Positions 37,301-49,160 of a DNA stretch of 64,000 nt are shown one piece after another. Every line of letters starts with the position of its first letter. Positions within the stretch are counted from its first letter, which is position 1. The notes beneath the pieces were generated by a model. It did no database searches, was not told the origin of the DNA, and saw nothing but the letters and a program-made list of their open reading frames with translations. A program made the position numbers and the translations under genes. Source of the stretch: Clitopilus passeckerianus (taxonomy: Eukaryota > Basidiomycota > Agaricomycetes > Agaricales > Entolomataceae); the NCBI GenBank assembly GCA_944990035.1, contig CALYLX010000047.1:25432-89431 (forward strand), read 5' to 3'.

Positions 37301-37848
37301 TCTTTCATATGGTGGGAGCTTCTCATAAAGCCTGTCCATTTCTATCCCTGATATCCCTGTCAGATGTACCTGAACAAAGGGACTTTGTTTCCCTACAGAA
37401 GGATTCTATTAGTCGATTCGTGTATCTTGTCACGAAGCTTGCCCGAGCCTACGACGTGCCTCTCACCAGCATGCATATTTTCTACGATCTGGGTGGGACG
37501 CTGATTGCTTTCAATCGCAATGGCAGTATATTCCTAAATCTTCGGTATTACCAGGAATGGCGTGCGTCATACCAATCTTCCCACTTTCACTCTATTGACT
37601 TACCCGTAACAGACGATTCCGAAGTTCTTGCCGGCAATCTAAACACAGCGTACATCTCATGGTTCGTACCAACGCAGATCCTGTCTGTTCCGTGAATGAA
37701 TCGATCTTTTACTCCTTCAAGGTATTTTACCCTCGCCCACGAGATCGCACACAACCTCGTCCAACCACATAACTCGGAGCACGAGTTCTATTTCTCCGCC
37801 ATCTGTGAGAAGCACCTAATGAATTTGGGACAACTTCTGGCTGCTTAA
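31379..37848 (+). CDS. Large HSP90-like ATPase protein with C-terminal HExxH motif (DUF3684-type)
   Basis: Uncharacterised fungal protein with a sacsin-like ATPase domain of the GHKL (HSP90/histidine kinase) fold. It starts MANVARDAL at 31379, has a 9-codon first exon, and is cut by about 20 short introns; I estimate 1,600-1,750 residues. The ATP site is visible early: ELLQNSDDAQATSVEI (N box, 31562-31609), GAFGVGFYSLFSVTEEP (about 31918-32020, across an intron) and TGLGGHMASRFIPTVERES (33163-33220). A long middle follows, then a charged helix near 36690-36760 and a Pro-rich linker (36780-36980). Close to the end is LAHEIAHNLV (HEIAH at 37738-37752), followed by further His and Glu residues, which resembles a zinc-metallopeptidase site. 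The reading frame is held across the last joins. No function is established for this family. Confidence 0.78.
34486..34505 (+). repeat. GTTAT microsatellite inside an intron
   Basis: Four perfect GTTAT units begin four bases after the 5' splice site at 34482 (GTATG) of an intron in the HSP90-like ATPase gene. The donor itself is close to one unit of the repeat, so changes in copy number would alter the sequence right behind the splice site. Confidence 0.7.
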
Positions 37849-38309
37849 TGTTGCTCGGTTATAACTATCTATATTGTGTATTTGTTAGAATGTAAATATG
37901 CTTGACTCTCTCCGAGGAACTCAGTGTTGTAAAGAGTTCGCGGATTAGCCTAAGGAAGTGGTCGGCAAAGATGTGACCTCCACGTGGAAGCTGATCAGTC
38001 TGAGTTGGCGGAACAATCTTTGTGATTTGGTCCATGCTTCATGTCACTCCTGTCGATATTCCAAGCGTTCACCATCTTCATTCAAGGCTACCCTGCTGAA
38101 TGCTCATCACACTGAGTCAGTGTCGTTGTTGTTCTCATCAATCATATCAGGCAGGCCCAAGGTGTAACGGCCCAACGACCGAGTTACAGCTCCCGAATCT
38201 TGCGGAAAAAAGTTGAAAGCATACACCAACAGTGTTCTAGGTGTGCCCATATCGCATATCCTCAAGGAACAATGTATTCAGATGCATGTCGTGTTTCAGT
38301 ACCTCTGCT
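37849..38309. other. Intergenic region, about 460 bp
   Basis: Lies between the HSP90-like ATPase gene and the basic disordered protein gene, both on the plus strand. I see no gene, RNA or repeat. The open runs here have no conserved-looking content. Confidence 0.5.
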
Positions 38310-39167
38310 ATGGGTGGTACGCAGGCCGACCCAATTACGCTATCATCACCCCCCACATCCCCAGTGCGCCGAAAACCTGTAATCACGTACCATTCGCCTT
38401 CTAAGGAACTGTCCAATACAAGGCCCTATATTCTAAAGACCACTCAAAGGCAGAAGCGATCCCCATCCCACTCCGCAAAATCAGCGACTCCCACTTCTCC
38501 CACTCCTGTGTCAAGGACTCTGCCATCGCCAAACGGGACTCCTACCCCGGCGTCACTCAAGCGATGCTCGAAATTCAGAGTCCCATCTTGGCAGGACCGC
38601 CTTCCCCTATATCACCCGCTGGGGAGATTTGCAGCCTCTTTACCTCCTTTCGATCCTACTACCGTTGGACTTCCCATTCCACCAGGAAAAGAAGAAGATT
38701 TTGCTGCATTGCGTTTACCGCCCGAAAGTGGCGTTGAGGAGGGCAACATTGCATTGAGTACGGCCGCTCAAGCAGAGACCGACGGCAAGGGCGGACCAGG
38801 CACCCAAAAACGGCGATCAGGCGGCGGCAGCACGAAGCGCAAACGCAAAGATCCGGATGAGGACAGCGCTTACCCTGCCAGACGTGCGAGAAGCTCTGTG
38901 AAAACACAACAGAATCAAGTTGGAGATGACGACGACGTGGAGACAAGAACGACCCTACGCGATATGTCAGAGGAGCCAGTGGAACGACGTCTCACACGAT
39001 CAAGAGGACCGATTAAACGGGCAGATTCTGCCTTGAGCGACGCACCTTCGACGAGCTCCCAGGTGGAGAACGACGGTTCTTTCGAGGTCAAGAACGAAAA
39101 CGACGACAGGCCCGAAAGAACCGAACCTGGTGTTTTCAACAAAGAGTCGACGATTGCACCCGTTTGA
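38310..39167 (+). CDS. Basic, intrinsically disordered protein
   Basis: I do not recognise a family. A single exon runs from MGGTQADPITLSSPP (in-frame ATG at 38310) to TGA at 39167, giving 285 residues. Nearly the whole protein is Ser/Pro/Thr/Lys/Arg-rich. The one ordered-looking block, around residues 90-135, contains FRVPSWQDRLPLYHPLGRF and PPGKEEDFAALRLPPES. After it comes a strongly basic stretch, KRRSGGGSTKRKRKDPDED, which fits a nuclear localisation signal, then an acidic tail. The block rich in Trp, Phe and Leu inside a disordered chain may be a short binding motif for another nuclear protein. An upstream extension is open but has no supporting features. Confidence 0.6.
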   Translation: MGGTQADPITLSSPPTSPVRRKPVITYHSPSKELSNTRPYILKTTQRQKRSPSHSAKSATPTSPTPVSRTLPSPNGTPTPASLKRCSKFRVPSWQDRLPLYHPLGRFAASLPPFDPTTVGLPIPPGKEEDFAALRLPPESGVEEGNIALSTAAQAETDGKGGPGTQKRRSGGGSTKRKRKDPDEDSAYPARRARSSVKTQQNQVGDDDDVETRTTLRDMSEEPVERRLTRSRGPIKRADSALSDAPSTSSQVENDGSFEVKNENDDRPERTEPGVFNKESTIAPV

Positions 39168-40225
39168 ACTCGGCATTTCAACATTAAGTCAACTGGTATT
39201 CTATATTTGTATTTTGTAACAAGATTTTAAGAAATTGAGGTTCTGCCCTAGATCTGACAACTTCTGGAATCAATATGAGAGAAGCATTCAGCCACCGAAT
39301 GTCATGGGACGTGGTATGATGAACGTGAAAATGCCATGTTTGCATGTGAATATCACCAACATCCTGTCGGAGCGGGGGTTTGATGGTCGAACGGAACGCC
39401 CATTTTGCGTTCAAGATATCGTCTGAAAACCGTCCAGATGGTCGATGGACCCTTTGCGGGGTTGCGGAGGTGGAGAAATGCGGGGTTTTCGATGTTGCGG
39501 GGCGCCTCTCGCAATCACCGTTCCCCACAACCATTGCAACCAGCTCAGAACTTGTTTGTTGCCCTCATGTAGGAGATTTTATTCGATTTCTGATTGGCTG
39601 GAGCTTAATCACAATATTATAGACTACACCTTCTCTTCATTAATGCGCCGTCAAAAATTTCTCGTTATGGCCATGCACAGGCAACATGATTGCAGCCGTG
39701 GTTGTGCTCCTGTGATCTGTGGGAACTTGGTTCCCCTGTGCATGTGGTTACGACGTCGTCGAGTCGGATATTTTGTTATGTTTAGCGATGGAGATGGCTG
39801 ATGAATTGAACCTGTCGAAGGACGAAATAGAGTCATTCTCGGAGGATAATGGAAGGCAAGTTTTGAAAGCATGGATGGTCGATAGTCTTGCGCCACGGTT
39901 AGGACGCCGATAGTGACGTTTTGATCCTTTTTTTAGGACACAAAGGTCTCGTGAACGCAGTTTATATTGATCTTCATCACCTTGAATGGCAGAGAATCTC
40001 TACTCTTGATTGATATCTCCACCTTCACCATGTGCCGCCTCTCCTTGTTCCTGGGTTCTTCAGTTCTGATGTAACCAAACCGAGTTCCCGGATCTCCTGG
40101 GTTCAGTAATCGAGCAGACCTCCGTTTATATACCAAAATTCAATGCGCCCACGGTTTTCCTTTTGTCGTTCTTCGTGTTTCCTTGACGGCTTTGGTGTTT
40201 GCAATCTGCAAGCACATTCAGAGCG
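39168..40225. other. Spacer with a possible small gene
   Basis: About 1 kb between the basic disordered protein and the Tag1-like gene. A possible small plus-strand gene lies at about 39380-39913. A first open run begins with MVERNAHFAFKISSENRPDG, and a last run ends with ILLCLAMEMADELNLSKDEI followed by a basic end. The last run has a convincing amphipathic helical composition. However, I could not find a clean splice that joins the two, and I recognise neither. A long open run on the minus strand (39184-39534) covers the same bases and looks like a shadow. Confidence 0.25.
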
Positions 40226-43200
40226 ATGATGGAGGAACTAAGACCTGCTCGACGCAGTAGCGGCATTGATTATGGCAGTCTTCACAGCGGGGCTTCGTTG
40301 AGAGGTGAGCTATAGTTCAACAACGCGCGTTTCTTTCATCTAAACCGTGTCGACAGGTCATGAGGCTGCCCCCGCAGGCTACAATGAATCCACTGTGCCC
40401 ACAACTACAGCTGCAACCACTGAACCACAACAGCCCTTCTACAAGAAGAAATGGTTCATAATTGCAGCCATTGTCGGTGGGCTGCTCGGCATTGCCCTCC
40501 TGTTCATTCTGCTCTTCCCCGTCGTTCGAGCAATTGTTCAAACTATCGTCAAGAAATCGACATTGGACGTTCAGCAGGCTATTATCACGCAACCACAAAA
40601 CAACAGGTAAGCTTTCATTCAGGGGTTTACGTCAGGAGACTTACCTCTCTACAGCTTTGCTCTGACTCTGCAAGGAAATGTAGGTTTCCTCTGTGTAAGT
40701 TTGCAAGGAGGTCTAATATTGTTGCCCACAGGTCGCTCACACTGGCAAAATCCCCGCTACAATCGAGTTTACTGAGCCCGTCGAAGTCTCTTGGGTTGAG
40801 GACGAAAAGACGGAAACCCACATCGGCACGATGACACTTTCCCCCCTCCACTCGAAGAAGAGTAGGGCTGATATCAACCAAAATACGACCTTCCAGATCA
40901 CCGATCCGGATGCGTTCTCGCGTTTCTCTGGGTTTTTGATCACCTCGTCAAGCTTCAAATGGCGATTGCAAAGCAAGAACCTTAAGGCTCATGCCTTGAA
41001 GTTCCCGGTTGCAAAAGGGATCTCTTTCGACAAAGTCCTCGTGATCAAGGGTGAAGGCACTAAATGAATCATGGTCCCCCGATGACTGACCACGTGTTTC
41101 AGGTTTCAATAGCTTTGATAACAATGTCTTCCTACAAGATTTAGCACTTCCTAGTGATAACCCAAATGGAGGCATCGACTTTAAGACCACGACGATTCTC
41201 AGTAACCCTAGTCCATTCTCGCTGACATTGGGAACTGTAATCTTTGATTTGAGCTATGCAGGCGTGCCACTGGGCAGAGGAACTAGTACTGACACAGTCA
41301 TTGTACGTTTCCCGCTTCTGTGGTGCCTCCCACCCTAATGCCTTTGATAGAATCCCGGGAACAATTCAATTGTTCTTTCTGGCGTTCTGGCGCCTCATAC
41401 TGACGCCGGCGAGCTGCAGAAAGTGTCACAGCTTTTCACCAGCTACCTCAACGGCGAATCATCTCCGGTTATTGCCAAAGGCGTTTCAACTCTTCAAGCT
41501 GACGGCACCGCAATCTCGTGGTTGAGCGCAGGCCTGCAGCAGCTTTCGCTCAATGTACCCTTCAAAGCTCCCGGTCCCATCAGCCCTATCCAAACGATCA
41601 ACATCGGGAACCTTCAACTTGGATTCGACGAGAGCCATGCCTGGGACCCACTAGCAAACAGTGACTCCGTTACCGCCGCCATTAAACTTCCCTTCGGATT
41701 CAACCTCGCGATCGGCCAGATTGAGAACCAGTTCAACATTGTCAGCAATGACAACCTTGTTGCTGGCTTGTCGACACCCCTTGGTGCTTCCACGTCCAAA
41801 ATCGCTGTTCTAAGCCCCACGGACACTGAAGGCAACATCAACATTTCCATCAAAGACACTCGCCTTAGCTGTCCCGATCCTCAGCACACTGCCTTTTCGG
41901 CGTTCAATGCTGACCTCACCAGTCAAGATACAGCAAATTTCAGGCTCGTTGGCCAGTCTCGTACCATTGCCAACACCAGCCTTGGTCAACTCACACTCGA
42001 TCCCATCAAGGTCAATGTTCCAACGAGCTTGAAGGGTTTAGGCGGTTTGAAGGGCCGAACATTCATCAACAATGTTGACGTCACTGGTGGTTCCCAAAGC
42101 GCCATCCACCTTGCCATTGAAGGTGAGGCATTTTTGCAGCGTAACGGCGGCATACCGGAACGGGCACTGATCGTTTCCTTTAGTTGCGATTGAAAACCCT
42201 TCCAGCCTCGATTTGGCCACCGGAGATCTCAGTACGTGTGTTGCTCACGTTTCCGAACTGCCTACTCATCTAGTGCTACGCAGGCCTACAACTCATCAGG
42301 GATGGTGTTCCGCTCGGAACTACGCTTCTATCCAACTTTACCTTGAATCGAGGCAACAACACTATCCGGGCCACTTCAGATTTCGACGTAAGTCAAACTC
42401 AGGCCGTTCTCATTGCGTCGGAGGGAGAATTAACACGCCTTTCAGGCAAACAGCAGCCCTCAAGGACAGCAAACTCTCAATGAATTCGTTGGCAAGAAAG
42501 GTCGGACTACATCTCCAGATAACTATTCATCATGTTCCTGATCTCATTTCCCGCGTAGACGTTAACCTTACCATCGCTGGATATGACCAAAGCTCAAAGG
42601 TCGCATCTTTGGTCGAAGCTTTCAAGACTTTGGCTATTCCTGTCACCCTTCCTGGCTTGAACACCAGCTTGCTAGAGGCCGCCAGTCTCACAAGTAAGTA
42701 GCGATCTCTACGACATCAAGATATTACCTCTAACCACGTCTACAGTCTTGTCTACAACCGGAAAGACGAATAACATCAGCCATGTATCCGTCAACCTGTT
42801 CAATCCGTTCACCTCACCTCTCCAAATCACCAAGATCACTTCGACTGTCAAGGCTCACGGGCTCTCTTTGGGCACTATTGATTCCACCACCGGATTTAAG
42901 TCGGCGCCGAAGTCCACTACACAATCTCCTTCTCTGGACCTCAACATGAACTTTGATCCTTCTGTGCTCTTCGCCCTTACCCGAGCGCTCGCTGTTGATG
43001 CAGGTCTTAACCCTGAACCTCTCGATGGAATCGTTAAATTGGGAGGGATTACTTATGCCTCAACTTCCGGCCCCTCTTCTCGCGCCCTGGTCGAGCCCAG
43101 ACAAAGCAGGCAGTTATTCGAGTAAGTTGTCGTTTCAAGCCACCATTTGCAGTCATCTCACTACATACAGGGGTTTCAACCTGCCCGAATTCGTCGACAC

Positions 43201-46200
43201 TGCCTTCAAGAAGCTGCAATCGGATGTGGAACTGACAACTGAACTGCTGATTGGCGAATACCAGACCTCGCTGCAATACATTCAGACAGCAGTCCCCACT
43301 AAGACAGACGACACCCTCAACTTGATCCTCCCAATTCTTGCTCAGCCAATCGTGCAAAAGATCGTCAGTGGCTCATCTCTTGGGTAAGGATCTCAGCTTT
43401 CCTAGTTTTGGTCAAACGTCTGAATTTGCTCTAGTATCGACTCAGTCCTTATCCAAGATCCCAAGCAAAACTCCTTTAGTGCGTAGTCCCCGGTCTGGTT
43501 TACCCCAACACGGATTGAGTGTCTCGTAGATTCCAGGCTCAAGGGTAGCATCACCAATGCTGGACCATGTAAGTCCATCTATGTTTCCATCTTAGACCAT
43601 TCGACTCACGATACATAGTTGACGCTACTATCTCCTTCCCTTCTGGCCTAATTGTCTCATGGGGCGGGAAGCCTCTGGGCAAAATCGCCATGAAGGACGT
43701 CAAGGTTACCGGAGACGTCGGTGGTTCCATCGATGCTGATTCCGCCTTTGAAGTTGCCGATGTGGCCCACTTGACCGACTTCACCAAGGTTCTTTTGACC
43801 GAGGAATCTTTCGATTGGGAAATCTCTGGTGACAACCTCACCGTCACTGCATTGGGTAAGTCAGCCTCTTCTGCTTTCTGCTAGCGGCAGCTAAGTGTGT
43901 ATTCAGGCATCAGCGTCCCCGGTATCAGCCTTTCCACGAAGAAAGTCACTTTGAAGGGTTTCAACGGCTTGAAGGACGGCGTGAAGATAAAGACATTCGA
44001 CCTTCCTTCCAACGACCCCGCTGGTGGTATTCATTTGACTTTGGACACTGCCACCTCTAACGTGAGTATCGAATGTGATTAATGTTGGCCCAAATCTGAC
44101 TTTGCTTCAGCCCTCTCAAGTTGGCATTCAGTTGAGCTCGATCGGCTTCAACACATATGTCAATGGTGTCATGATTGCTCCCGTCAAGAGTGCTGGTCAA
44201 GTTACCCTTGCACCTCAATCAACTTCCGATCTTCCCTTGGTCGGCCGCCTTATCCCTCAAACTAGCTCTCAAGGACTCGCCACGGTATCCGATGTCTTCA
44301 ACAATTTCGTTCAGGGAAAAGACAGCAATGTTCAAGTTCAAGGAGACAGTGCAGGCTCTGCTGATGTATGTCATACTTTTCATTGAGACTGAACTATTCT
44401 GATTTTGCCTTAGGTAACGTGGTTGAACGAGGGGATCAAATCACTCAAGATTGCGACGGTTCTCCCGAATCGAGGCAAGCAGAACATCATCAAGTCGATT
44501 GACTTGAGGCAGCTCGAGTTGGACTTCACCCAGCAAACCGCATACAACCCATCGTCTTCTAGCAAGGCTACCGATGCAGCTTTCACACTTCCTTTCGGTT
44601 TCCCAATCGACATTACAGCGCTGGAGCAAACCATCACTCTGGGCTTCCAGGGTAACTCCTTCGCTCAGTTGGCCGTACCCAAAGGGCCCAGCCAAACCGA
44701 TGTTCAGAATCGCATCATCCATCTCACCTTCAACAATATTCCCCTGCAAGTGTTCGATAATGCCCACGGGCACTTCAACGACTTTGTGGCGGCTACAACC
44801 GTCGGCAAGACAGAGACGCTTCGCCTTTCTGGAACTGCTAATGCCGATGCTAAGACTGCCGTTGGGACTCTCTCGCTCAAGGGCATCGACTTCGCTGTTG
44901 ACTCCAATATCGATGGGCTCCAGGGCCTGAACACCAGACGCGTCACGGTCAGCGATCTGGACGTGAACCACGGCTACCCCGATTATCTCTTGATCAAAGC
45001 TAACAGCGCCCTGTTCAACCCAAGTAACTTGACAATTGGCACCGACGACGTCTCTTTCTCCCTGCAATACCAAGGTCAAACAATTGGTGCTGCTGTTATC
45101 AACGACTTGGTCATCGTACCCGGCGCTAAGTCGTATCCTATCAACGTCCACTACGCTCCGCAGGGTTCGGCGACGGGTGCTGGTCGTGCCCTGTTACAGA
45201 ACTATATTCAAGGTGTCGATGTTGATACTACCATTGCGGGCACTACCGGCTCCACACCAATACAGTCCTTGCAAGAAGCCCTATCCCAGATCCGGCTTTC
45301 TCCTGTCACGATTCCCGCTCTGAACAAGACGCTCATCCAGAGTGCTTCTCTCGTCTTTCCGATCGACATTGTTCAAACCGGTGTGGCGCAAACGTCGTTC
45401 ACGCTGGCCAACCCTTTCACTGCATCCATCAACCTGCTCAAGATCGGCGCTACCGCCACTTATCACGGTGTCCTGATTGGCAAGATCAACAACATCGACG
45501 CGTCGGCGCACCCAATTCACGCTGATGGTCACGGTTCCGTCACTTCGCCCAACTTGCCAATTCAATATAATATACAGCCCCTTGCAATCATTCAGCTCCT
45601 TACCCTCGCTTCTCAAGAGAATCATGTCGACCTTGGACCCTTGGCTCAACTCTTCCAGTTCATCATTCAGAACCCGGATTACAAGCCACCAGTTAAGACC
45701 ACAGTCGACACTAATGCACCCACCTGCGTTAGCGGCAAGCAGTTCGACGCAGCTGGTGCTATTTTGAAGACTTTGGCAAACCTCAAGGTTGACCTTGCCG
45801 TCGATTCCGCGGTCAAGATTGACGACTTCCCTACCGATCTGGCCTTCGACCAAAAGGGTGTTCCCGCTAAGACCGACAAGACGGCGCTTTATCTCATTGG
45901 TGCCGTGGCTGGACCGGTCACCCAGCATCTCGTCGATGGATCCGTCCTCAAATTCAATGAGGCCAATATCACCAATATCTCTGACGGAGGATTCGACTTA
46001 TCCCTCGCTGGCTCTCTGACCAACGTCGGACCATTGGATGCCTTGATTACGTTCACCGAAGACGTTAACGTGAACTGGAAGGGCCGGGATATAGCCAAGA
46101 TCAATCTTCCACCCGTCTGTGCTGCTGCAAACGACGGCGTTCCCGACTACAGAACCAAAGCGCGCGTAACCATCATCAATTACGACGCTTTCACCAACTT

Positions 46201-48765
46201 TGCCACCTCTTTGTTACATGAAGAGTCATTTGAATGGACAATTTCAACCTCGAAACTGCGCGTGACTGCCTTAGGAACCATTTTCGACAATGTTTCTCTG
46301 AAGAAAACCCTTTCGTTCAAGGCATTCAACAATCTGCCAGGCGTTACGATCAACAACTTCCGGCTGCCTGCCGATGACCCCGCTGGTGGTATTCACATTG
46401 AGACCGATACTCTTATTCCTTCTCCAGCACGTACGTGTTAGAACCCACTCTGCCCTAAATGACAAGACTCATATTGTTTTAGAATTGGGTATTGATCTAG
46501 GCACTGTAACATTCCAATCCTATTTCAAAGACACTCGACTCGGACGTGAGTTTATAGCCGTTTCCCTCTGAGTCACCTTGCTGAGCCTGACCCATTCCAT
46601 AGCCTTGCAAGGGAGCAACTTATTCCTTGCTCCGGTATCCCAAACTCGAAGCCACTTGTCTGGACGGATTGAACCTCAGAGTGGACACGACCTGGAAAAT
46701 CTTGGCGTTCTGTTCTCTCATTTCCTTGCCGGTGATAACCAAACACTGGTGGCGAAGGGCGACACTGTTCAGCCAAGTGGTTCTTCTGGTCCTGTGTCAT
46801 GGCTCAGCGCCGCTTTCAAGACATTAGCTCTTGAAGTCACATTACCTGGCCAGAAGTTCAACGTGCGTTACCGCTTATACCTCCGCTCGAAGCACTAATC
46901 CTGACAGGTGCACATAGATCATTCAATCTATTGCTCTGAACGACCTAGAAGTCACTATGCAGAACGGTGATCAAGCATTCGCTCCTCCCACCAGTTCTCA
47001 GAATACTCTGGCCACGTACAAGAATCCCTTCGGTTTCTCCCTTCAGGTCGTCGCGTCTGGCCAGGATATCAAACTCTACTCACAGGGTACAGATATTGCT
47101 GAGGTACTTCGCTTCCACGCTCCCTGATAGACGGACACTGAATCGTCCTTTTAGCTCGTCATTCCTAAGGTTCCCGCCGATGGAGGTGTATCCACAGGCA
47201 ACATCGCTGATCTGCATATCTCGTTCAAAGACATACCGCTCAAGTCTCTCAATAACGGCGGCTTTGCTCAGCTCTTCGCGGGAGTGACCCTCCTGGACCA
47301 CCTGGAAGTCGGTTTGAGGGGAACGGCAGATGTGACTGCCAGAACCAAGGCCGGTGATGTTCCCATTTCAGGGATTCCCTTTGATGTCCAGTCCGAACTG
47401 AAAGGTAATTCATACCCTGTTCACACTTACGATGGCTCCCTAATGCTCTGGATAGGCATCAACTCTTTCGGCCATACCGCTCAGCTCTCAGATGTCACCG
47501 TCGCAGGAAGTGGTGGCGGTGGCCAGTACATTCGAACCCCGCTCACAACGACTCTCAATAATCCTTCCAATGTCACGCTCAACACTGTTGACATATCGTT
47601 ACCTGTTATCTACAACGATGTCAAGATTGGCCGCGCTGTTGTTGATGTTCGTGCACGACATGGCCCTTTGGTGCCTTTTCACTGACTACATCTTTCTCTA
47701 GCCTTTCAATCTTAAGCCTGGTGTCAACGCTGAGGTTACTGAATTCCGTTATCAGCCGGATAATGCCAATGACACGACTGCTCAGGTTAGTCCTTTCCTA
47801 CCTGTTTTCTTTCGTAACAGGCTCTCAATCATCCCATCTCAGCAATTCTTGGCGGATTTCATTCAGTCCGACAAGCAACTGCCTTTGACGATCCACGGCG
47901 ATCAACAGAGTAGCCCCTTCCCTTCCCTTGCCGCTGGCCTGTCACAACTAGTGGTCAATACTCAACTTGCAGGTATGAAGACAGCATATATATCCTTGTC
48001 CGCTCGTTACTCATTGTTATTGCCAGCTTTGAACCAACCGACTTTCATTACGCACATCAACGTATATATCACATTGGACTCTCTTGTCACTAATTTGGTC
48101 TCCATTGACTTTGACGTGAGTGTTACCTCTCCTCTTGGGGCTCGCTGCAGTTCTGACCTATCTGCCAAAAGGTTCATAACCCGCTGGATGCAGACCTCAT
48201 CATCGAATTCGTCCAGTCAGACTCGGGCGTTGACGGCACCACATACGCCCACTTCGATCAAGCGTTCTCCGGCTTCGTCGTTCCGGCAAAGGGTTCTGCC
48301 AACTCTGGCAAATTTGACAATGTTCTCCTCACTCAAGGCGCTCTTGCATCCCTCGATATCATTCCGCTCGGAGTTCTCGACGTTAGTGCCAGAAACACGG
48401 TTCGCGTGAGTGACGGAGGTTATCAGATTCCCTGGTTGCCTCTCGAACAGAAGAACGTTCCAACCACCTACACGCTTGACCTCGGAGCTGCAGCACTCAA
48501 GGCGAAGGCAAAGGAGATCGCAGCCAGCTCGGCCGCTTCATCTGCTGCGTCGTCCACGGCATCAGCGTCAGGATCGTCAGCTCCAACGTCAACGAAGGAG
48601 TCGCCAGCTGAGAGCAGTCCCTCGAAGGAGGCACCTTCCTCTGAGGCAAAGCCGACGCCGGAGGCAACGCCATCTGACAAGAAGGCAGACAATTCACCAT
48701 CTCCAACGCCCGCGTTGAAGTCTGAGGACTCGAAGACGCCCGCGCCCAAATCTGCATCGGTTTAA
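40226..48765 (+). CDS. Large Tag1-like vacuolar membrane protein (DUF3712 modules)
   Basis: Large single-pass membrane protein of the fungal DUF3712 family, to which yeast Tag1 (a vacuolar-membrane protein that helps end autophagy) belongs. The first exons are 40226-40304 and 40357-40606, then many short introns follow; I estimate about 2,300 residues. The cytosolic N-terminus is about 80 residues. The membrane helix is WFIIAAIVGGLLGIALLFIL, followed by a long lumenal region of beta-rich repeats. The same module occurs three times, from about 40740, 43570 and 45930. Each has an opening like TGKIPATIEFTEPVEVSW, a SSFKW/ESFDW/ESFEW turn, and a closing LPSDNPNGGIDF, LPSNDPAGGIHL or LPADDPAGGIHI. 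The C-terminal 100 residues are Ser/Ala/Pro/Glu/Lys-rich and disordered, ending at TAA 48763-48765. No frame damage was seen. Confidence 0.82.
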
Positions 48766-49160
48766 TCTCTTTGCATTAACATTCGCTTGAACATGGACAT
48801 GCGTTATCAATACCAAATCATACCCTTTTCCTTTTTGTTTCAATAATCCTCACATTACGGACCTCATTAAAGCTCTATACCTTGTTGAAGATAATGATTC
48901 CGATCTCGTTGTCATACTCTTGCCCGCCTTTACGTTGTTGCTTATTGCCCACGCCGAACCTTCATGTTTATTCCAAGCGTGGTTTGTAGTCTTAGGGTTA
49001 CCAGGCCTTTTATATTGACGGAAAATAGTGTACGTTTCCTACGTCCAGAATCACGATACTGTATCCTCCATAACTTCAGAATATCAATTGTATCGTTTTG
49101 AACCCTCACAACCAAACATTGAGAATATACTCCATTAGATGCATTATATTCGTCCTGACT
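48766..49160. other. Spacer between converging genes
   Basis: About 395 bp between the stop codons of the Tag1-like and PIG-V genes, which face each other. It is AT-rich and should hold both 3' untranslated regions. I see no gene or repeat. Confidence 0.55.

Noticed and set aside
39184..39534. A minus-strand 116-codon run next to the basic disordered protein gene.
   Set aside because: It has no start context or family features and competes with a slightly better plus-strand run. I leave it as unproven.
45281..45928. A 215-codon open run on the minus strand inside the Tag1-like gene.
   Set aside because: It lies opposite a long, clearly conserved plus-strand exon and has no family features. 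It is a shadow caused by codon bias.
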